A stretch of 64,000 nt of DNA. It comes from Alopecurus myosuroides. Taxonomy: Eukaryota > Streptophyta > Magnoliopsida > Poales > Poaceae. Location of the stretch: assembly GCA_028641055.1 (NCBI GenBank), contig CM054057.1:396660541-396724540 (forward strand), in the 5' to 3' direction. Positions 57,742 through 64,000 of the stretch are shown here, piece by piece (positions within the stretch are counted from its first letter, which is position 1; the number at the start of each line of letters is the position of its first letter). Position numbers and translations under genes: made by a program. The notes beneath the pieces are model-generated. The model was not told where the DNA came from, did no database searches, and saw only the letters and a list, made by a program, of their open reading frames with translations.

Positions 57742-60700
57742 TGTAACATCCCTGATTTTTGGAAAATGCAAAAATCACAAAAATTTGAAACTTTTTGTTT
57801 TCATATTGTGCAAGTCACCAAAAACCAAATGAGAAGCAAGAAACAAAAGAAAACAATACATATTTCAGTGAAAATGAGTTCACCAATCCAATTATGCCTT
57901 GTTCCTTAAACCCTAAAACCTTATTCAAAAAAATAAGTTTCTTTATATAAAGGGAATATCTTTTATTAACAAACCTTTACCTAAAATGTTTACAACTCCA
58001 ATATTAATCTGAATTTATTTTATGGCATCAAAAAAATCAAAGAATTATAAACCTTAATAAAGTTCTAATCCCCAAAAATATTTTGATGAGAATAAAATTA
58101 TTAATAATAACTTTTAGTTGTTATTCCAAGTTTTAAACATGAAGGGGTGAAAATGAAATGCATTTCTTTGATATAACATAACAAAAGGTTTTAAAAACAA
58201 TTTTATGACTAGTGGTTTTATTCTAAATTTTATTGATCAACAATAATAATTAATTGTTATAAACTAATAAAATAGCATTAAGTTACTATTAATAAATCCT
58301 TCATATCCTAAATTTATTCACTATGAAAATGGTTTGAAATTGACTTCCAAAACTATTATTTGAAATGTTTAATGTCTCTAAAAATTTATTGAATCAAAAA
58401 CCCCATTTTACTATTTTCTATTTTAAAATGGTATTAAGTACTATTAGTGAATTAATTATATTTTCAAAACATAAAAGAGATGAAAATTCTTTGAAATGGT
58501 TTTGGAAAATAGTATTTGATCTTTATAAAGCCACTGAAACTATATTTGACTAATAATTGTATTTTATAATTTTCTAAATTAAAAATCACATTAAGTAACT
58601 ATTAAGGAGTTATTAAAATTTCAAAAATAAAATATGTTGAATTGTTTTCAAAAATGGTATTGTTGGAAAGCATTTGAAATTTTGAGATTTTAGAAATTTG
58701 TTTCATTTCATTTGGATTAATAAAACAGAAGATATTAAGAATATAGAAAAACAGGAAAAGAAAAAGAAAAATAGTTGATGACGTCATCAGTGACGTCATG
58801 TCGTCCCCTTCCTCTCGCCAGAAATCACGCCCGACAGTGAAATCGAATCCCATCAATTCCTCGCGTTAATGACCATAATTACCTTCCCTCTCTGCCTCTA
58901 TAAGATGCCCCGATCCTCCTCTCTATTTCCCCTCTATCTTCCGTCCAAAAGAGCCCCAGACCATCTCTAATTCCTCGTCGGAGTTGATTCGTCCCGCGGC
59001 CGTGTTCCTCCACCTCCGGCTACTACGGTGAGTCCTAGGGCCCGAGGTCACGTTGTTCTCGTTCCCCAAGACCGTGCGGTCCTTCCTGACCCTCTTGCTC
59101 GATTTTATCGCCGCAGATTCGAGCGCGGCGTGAACACCCGAGGCGCACCGGAACCACGCCACCTTCCTCTGCATCGCGTCGTCGCCACAGAGCTCGCCGC
59201 ACGTCCCCGAGGTCCTCATCAAGTTCACCGTGACGAGGCGCGACTCGTGGTGCCCCTCCGAAGCCCAGGGAGCCACCGCCGTGCCCGCGCCGTCGAGTTC
59301 CGAGCAGTTGCGCCGCCGCGCCGCCATTTTCCGACTGAAAACTCCGGTAGGCCACCCTCCTATCTTCGGTAACCGTTGGATCTTTTTATACGCGCAGGAT
59401 TAGATCTTGGATCGAAAGGGTACCCCGTCGTTGGATCTGGATCCAACGATCCAGATTTAAATGGCTTAGCCCAGTCAGCTTGCGCGTTAAGTAATTATCT
59501 GTCGCTCGGCATAGCTCATAGCAGGCCCAAGCCCGTTCCCTGTCCGTCGCACGCGCGACAGATAAGCAATATGAGCCCAGCCTCTGTCTGGAATTATTTC
59601 CGAATAAATTTAAAATGTAAATTTTGCAGAAAAGCCCCTACATCTTAGATCTATCATATCTTTTGATCCATAAGGCCAAATTTAGCAATCTTGGACTTTT
59701 TAGAATCAGCACAACATGTAGAAACTTTTGGCACTGGCCAAATTCAAATTTGACTAACTTAAATTGGTTCAAATTCAAATATGCTTGTTTGATGAATTTT
59801 GGCATAATTCAAATTCTACAAATCCAAATATTGTAAATAAAATATATTTGGAAACCTTAGGATGTGTACTTTCATATCCTCTGTCCTAAAATAATATTTG
59901 AACAAATTAAAATTGAATTTAGAATTAAGTTGTCTATTTGAGTATTTTTGACATAGATTAATTTCTATAAATATTTTCAATATAGTTCCTTAAGCAAAAT
60001 TGCTCCTTTTGGTAACCTTTAACCATAGACATCAGTACCTAAACCTTTTTGGACATCCTTGGACCATGACCATGTATTTTAGCCAAAAATCCATCATAGT
60101 AGTCCATCTAGTTATTATGTCTTAGATTTTGTTTCTATTTCTTTCTACCATAGTTTGTTGTGGCCATTTGTGGATCCAAGACCAAGTCCCTAAAATTACC
60201 AAGTAGTGAACCTCAAACACTAGCACCTTAGTATTCTATCTACTTCTCCATTCTCCCATTCTTGCTTCAAGAATTCACCAAGTCAGCAAAATGGAGATCA
60301 AGACTCAAGCACAAGAATGAAACTTCAATATCAACTTGGTGGCAACATGAAGAGCTACAAGGAAGATCAATGAAGAAGTTGAAGAAAATACTTGGACTCC
60401 ACACCTAGAAGAAACTCAAGGAAATACAAGTGTGAAGAAATTCAGAAAAGCATCTCCCTCTCTTTCTAATCTTTCTTCCTATTTTCTTTCTCTTGACTTA
60501 GTGGTATTTTGTGCCCATCCCATACCCAAACCAATTAGTGAAGTGAAAGCCCAGAAGAATTTTTCAAGACCAAGAGAAGCACCACACCAAGGAAGGAAAC
60601 AACTTAGATGGCATGATGATGATCTTCAAGAAGGCAATCACATGAGGACTAGAAGCAAATCCATACAAGTTGAAGAATAACAAGTTATTTTTGTCCAACC

Positions 60701-62471
60701 ATTGACCAAAATGGAAAACCCAAGACTTAGTAATATTTTTCCTTTGATGATGAAGTTAGTAGACCTACCCTAACCACAATGGAAAATACTAAAATAGTCA
60801 CTAAAATATTTTTGAAGGTGAATATGACCAAGTGTTTGCATGTATTACTTTAGTTGAAGAAGTAATATGTTTATTCTTAGTGAACTCTTGGAACTTCCTC
60901 GACAAGTATGGTTATAATAAAGTTAGTTTTCTACAAACTCAACCTAGCTCATCCCAAGTAAACCATTGGAAATTCCTTAACAAGTATGAGACCATTAGAG
61001 AATGAATCTTTCAACTCAAACCTACACCTTGTCCTAACCAACTAGTTTAAACTCCTTTGGCTATGTTATTGCTTTGTATGATCTATTCACTTGTATGTTT
61101 GCTTGATAGCATGTTTGTTTATTTTGTTTTCAATGAATAGATTGTACGGAGAGCAACGATCTTTTGTGAAGAGAGTGATATTTTCACCAACTTCAACAAG
61201 GCAAGTAACACACCATCAACTACCCATTATTTTCTATATGCATTAGTTGATTTTGAGTAGTATGCATGATAGGAAATTTTACTAAGTTATACTATGCTAT
61301 GCTATTATCCTAGTAGTGTGTAGCCATCCCTTTTACCTTGTTATTCTGATAGCCTTAGAATTTACTAGGTGCTATGCAATGCTACAAATTGTTTTACTAG
61401 ATGTTGAGGAAAAATCCTAAGTATAACTAATGAATGAACCACCTGGGTGGAAGTGGTAAGACTGGGTTATGTTGAGTGTTTCCTTAGGGCCCTTATCTAA
61501 GGGTTATTCCACTTGAGGTTGTCACTTGCGGATGGCCACCCAGGAACAAAGAGATTACTATGTCCTTCTAAGTTTAGTAGCTTCCCGTGCAGCCTTTAGT
61601 CATATGGGCTCTGTCTTGATCAACTAAGTTGAATGAACTCACTAGGCTTACAAGCAGATGTAGCATAATTATAGGTGGAACGGGTAAGCCAAACGGTGGT
61701 GGAATTTCTTCTGAAAGATCTCGTCTCAATCTTCTCCTTTCCTTAATGCACTCAGGGTGTATAGGATGTTTGGGCTGAATTGAGTCTGAAGGTGAAAGTG
61801 CACAAACTCTGCAGAGTCAACAAACTAAGATCTTAGCCGTGTCCCCGGTTATGGACAACTATGAGCAGCTGGACAAGGATTGACGGAAGAATCTCATCAT
61901 CAATTTCAATAAGTAAAATTTTGACCAAGTGAACAGTATTGTGGTGCTTGGATCTTAATCCAATGTTGCCACCCTTTTGAAAAAAAAAGTTGGTTTTACA
62001 AAAGTGATAGGAGAAAACTGTCTTTATGCAAAAAATTAGCCAAAACTCCACTCAGCCAAATAAGCATGTAGTATTAGTCTTGCCATTTATATCCACCATA
62101 GTGTTACTTGCCAATACATTAAATTGTATTGACTCCCTTGTGGCTGCATACTCCATATTGCAGATGTTTCTAAAGACGAGTGAGGATTTCGTTTAGGATC
62201 TCGAGACTATCGCCAACATGTTTTGCCTGTGGCACATGAAGAAGATGGGCTCAATGTTATTCATGTTTTCCGCTGTGTATCTTTGTTTTCTGCTAGTCTT
62301 CTAAGACTATGCAAGTTGTAATTCCTATTTTGTAAAGACTGGATCATGCGATGTAATAGAATTTGATGCATTTGCATGATATTTCATTTTGTACTGTGGT
62401 GCTAGCAATTGATCCAGGGACTAGCACAATAACACAGGTATTCCATCTTTATTAAAAGTTGGGATGCTACA
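57742..62471 (+). repeat. L3 5' LTR (4730 bp)
   Basis: Bounded by TGTAACATCCC and GGGATGCTACA with the PBS three bases after its end. TATA-like CTATAAG at 58898-58904, followed by a CpG-rich leader to about 59340. The GTGAGT-like site near 59029 could be a splice donor. Interior frames (59028-59372, 60432-60680) have no recognised homology. Confidence 0.88.
58898..58904 (+). promoter_or_regulatory. L3 LTR TATA box
   Basis: CTCTATAAGATGCC about 1.16 kb into the LTR, just before a GC-rich leader. L2 has GCCTATAAGG at nearly the same offset (about 1.19 kb, RT-F excluded). Confidence 0.55.
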
Positions 62472-62474
62472 AAA

Positions 62475-62487
62475 TGGTATCAGAGCA
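62475..62487 (+). other. L3 primer binding site (Met-tRNA)
   Basis: TGGTATCAGAGCA, three bases after the LTR end. Confidence 0.93.
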
Positions 62488-62655
62488 TTGTGTTGCCTGT
62501 AGGATTCGAGACCCTAAGTTTGGATTAGAATAGGAAAAGCCATAGGAATAAAAATATACTATCTATTAACTACTCCACAAAGGAGTCTTTTATATCTTCA
62601 TTTCTCCTCGTACTCCTTTCCATGGTACATTTCTAATGTATACTCTTATCTGTAG

Positions 62656-63099
62656 ATGACCAACATCATTGAATCACTCAAGAAAGGACCAATGATGACC
62701 ATGACCCTCGAATGTGACACTGGTTTTCCAAGAGCATTGGAGGATCTCATGTCAATCATGGGATTTGAAGGACCAGCAGTCTATTGGGGTTTTCCCTACA
62801 TTGATGAGGAAGATGATCTTGAATATTGGTGGGTGCAGATTCATCTGTATATGAACAAGGAGTACGACCACAAGATGGGAGGAGATTGCATGCTTACCAA
62901 CAAGGAGGTGCATTTGACATTCTTTGATTCAGCAAGAAGTGCTGCATGGAGGGCTATTGAAGAACTTACTGAGAGACTCAAGTGGAGACTTCACAACACT
63001 AAGAAGATTATCAAGGAAGCCGAAGAAGAGATCAACACTCTTGAAAAAGAGATTACAATGTACAAGAACGCGGAGATCATTGTGAAGACTGAGTATTGA
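62656..63099 (+). CDS. L3 small acidic protein upstream of gag (147 aa), function unknown
   Basis: Starts MTNIIESLKKGPMMTMTLEC 168 bases after the PBS; this is the first ATG of a long frame. The middle has acidic and aromatic blocks (YIDEEDDLEYWWVQIHLYMN) and a helix DSARSAAWRAIEELTERLKW. The C-terminus is a likely coiled coil (KKIIKEAEEEINTLEKEI). I do not recognise a family. The strand-strand-helix impression around residues 55-115 might suggest an RNA-binding fold, which is only a guess. It is a separate frame, 293 bases before the gag Met, and it is intact. Confidence 0.7.
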   Translation: MTNIIESLKKGPMMTMTLECDTGFPRALEDLMSIMGFEGPAVYWGFPYIDEEDDLEYWWVQIHLYMNKEYDHKMGGDCMLTNKEVHLTFFDSARSAAWRAIEELTERLKWRLHNTKKIIKEAEEEINTLEKEITMYKNAEIIVKTEY

Positions 63100-63392
63100 A
63101 GACCTATCATGAGGAATAAAGCAAGAAAGTTGTTACCCTGCCTGGAATAGTAGACCACCATGAGATGTAACAAAGTTGTGAGACACGAAACACGATTAGA
63201 GTATTGATCATACTAATGAGTGTGGTATGACAATACTAGATGTCTTCCTAAAACTATGTTGTTTGGTGTGATGAGTGTGTTGCTATATGTTTGTTATGTG
63301 TAAGATGAGTTTCCTTGATCTGCTGTGTTTGGATAGGAACCTTCTTAGATCCTTTCTAACCTCTACTCATCTTCCCTAAAACCTCAAAACAG
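63100..63392 (+). other. Spacer between L3 small gene and gag
   Basis: 293 bases, no recognised coding. TTTCTAACCTCTACTCATCTTC-like pyrimidine runs precede the gag ATG; an intron with an acceptor CAAAACAG|ATG directly before 63393 is possible. Confidence 0.45.
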
Positions 63393-64000
63393 ATGTCTAG
63401 CCAGAATTCTAACAACCCGGAGAACTCAATAGCAATGCAGATGTTACTAGAAGCTCAAACTCAGCTGATACAACTGATGATCCAGAACCAAGCAAGCCAC
63501 CCCAATATGGAGTTAACCCCAGGAATGCAACAAGTGTTGGATACTCAATCACAGATAGTGAAGATGATGTCCCAAAACTTGGCCAATAGTAAAGACAATC
63601 AGCCTTTGATAACTAGAGATAACCAGGAGATAGAAGAAGAAATGTTTTCAACACCCAAAGCCTGCAAATCTTGTGGAGAGATAGGACACTATTCCAAAGA
63701 TTGTCCTGATGAGTGGCCCCATGGTGATGCAAACAACTCAACTGAGGGATATTTCACTCAAGTTACTTGTTTTCTATGTGAAGGAACAACACATGTTCCA
63801 ACACAATGTCCACTTTACCCTATGGTACACAAAGTTGGACAACAAGCCAAAGTGGGAATGCTTAGTGCAATCCAAGAGAACTTAGGAAAACCAGAAGTGA
63901 AGGGCAAACACAAGCTGGATACTTTTCAGATGGACCATGTCAAGATAGATACTGGAGCCAAGACTACACCACATCCATATTCATCCAAACCCTCCACCAA
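63393..64000 (+). CDS. L3 gag-like frame with two zinc knuckles, open at window end
   Basis: No stop from ATG 63393 to 64000 (202 codons). Residues 1-60 are Gln/Met-rich and helical (MLLEAQTQLIQLMIQNQ). Two CCHC knuckles follow: CKSCGEIGHYSKDC at 91-104 and CFLCEGTTHVPTQC at 126-139, both C-x2-C-x4-H-x4-C. After them MDHVKIDTGAKTTPHP could be the approach to a protease (DTGA), but this is uncertain. A Retrotrans_gag capsid block (WW..., YYREM-type motifs) is not visible before the knuckles, so capsid seems lost or unusual. It would bind element RNA. Confidence 0.8.
   Translation, partial: MSSQNSNNPENSIAMQMLLEAQTQLIQLMIQNQASHPNMELTPGMQQVLDTQSQIVKMMSQNLANSKDNQPLITRDNQEIEEEMFSTPKACKSCGEIGHYSKDCPDEWPHGDANNSTEGYFTQVTCFLCEGTTHVPTQCPLYPMVHKVGQQAKVGMLSAIQENLGKPEVKGKHKLDTFQMDHVKIDTGAKTTPHPYSSKPST

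Larger units (their letters stand above)
57742..64000 (+). mobile_element. L3: long-LTR gypsy element, right end outside window
   Basis: 5' LTR 57742-62471, Met-tRNA PBS 62475-62487, a 147-codon gene, and a gag frame open at the window end. LTR termini TGTAACATCCC / GGGATGCTACA form a short inverted repeat. The left flank AACCT (57737-57741) would be the TSD copy. Long LTRs and this PBS suggest the Tekay/Sukkula-like group, unverified. Confidence 0.88.

Noticed and set aside
1..64000. Host genes, tRNA, rRNA, CRISPR or viral integrants
   Set aside because: None is supported. Every long coherent protein has retrotransposon motifs or lies between LTR, PBS and PPT landmarks.

Overview
The window is plant DNA, almost certainly from a large-genome grass of the Triticeae type (wheat, barley, rye and relatives). 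The evidence is a BARE/Angela-like copia element with LTRs opening TGTTGGGAATATGCCC, several Athila/BAGY-2/Sabrina-like gypsy elements primed by tRNA-Asp (TGGCGCCGTTGCCGGGG), and gypsy elements with 3.4 to 4.7 kb LTRs. I see no host gene, rRNA, tRNA or CRISPR array. Everything I can interpret is LTR retrotransposon, nested several layers deep. Family names are recalled resemblances, not database results.

Layout. 1-5843: RT-A, a gypsy element missing most of its 5' LTR to the window edge, with degraded gag/protease and no RT or integrase. It sits in RT-B, a reverse-strand copia element (5844-14033) whose gag is itself split by a solo LTR of family RT-X (8185-11551, TSD CCTTG). RT-B sits in another RT-X LTR (14034-16322), which is followed by a Met-tRNA PBS, a 477 bp internal remnant and a third RT-X LTR (16800-20303). 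20304-43146 holds reverse-strand pieces of gypsy-like elements encoding a Transposase_28-type/coiled-coil protein (T28). They are interrupted by RT-C (21689-29157, TSD GGAAC, reverse strand, with an inverted piece of gag) and by RT-D (31162 to about 41550, reverse, 5'-truncated). RT-D is in turn split by RT-E, a complete BARE-like copia element (32703-40665, TSD AAAGC). 43147-64000 is a stack of long-LTR gypsy elements: the LTR start of L1 (43147-43893), the L2 LTR (43894-43950 plus 53102-57741), and L3 (57742 to past the window end). RT-F, a complete Athila-like element (43951-53096, TSD GTGAG), sits inside L2.

Function. RT-E has an uninterrupted 1190-codon pol frame but a frameshifted gag. 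RT-C keeps recognisable PR, RT, RNase H and IN, but gag is partly inverted and IN carries a stop and a frameshift. RT-F has gag and a protease whose catalytic Asp is Tyr, no RT or IN, and an extra 387-residue protein behind an apparent intron. L3 begins with a 147-residue protein of unknown role and a gag with two zinc knuckles but no visible capsid domain. Most elements therefore look non-autonomous or dead.

The most interesting signals are the extra gene of RT-F with an internal copy of an LTR hairpin block, the inverted gag block of RT-C, the upstream small gene of L3, tRNA-like box motifs inside RT-X LTRs, and a cluster of CCGGATTATCCGG-type palindromes in the RT-B LTR.
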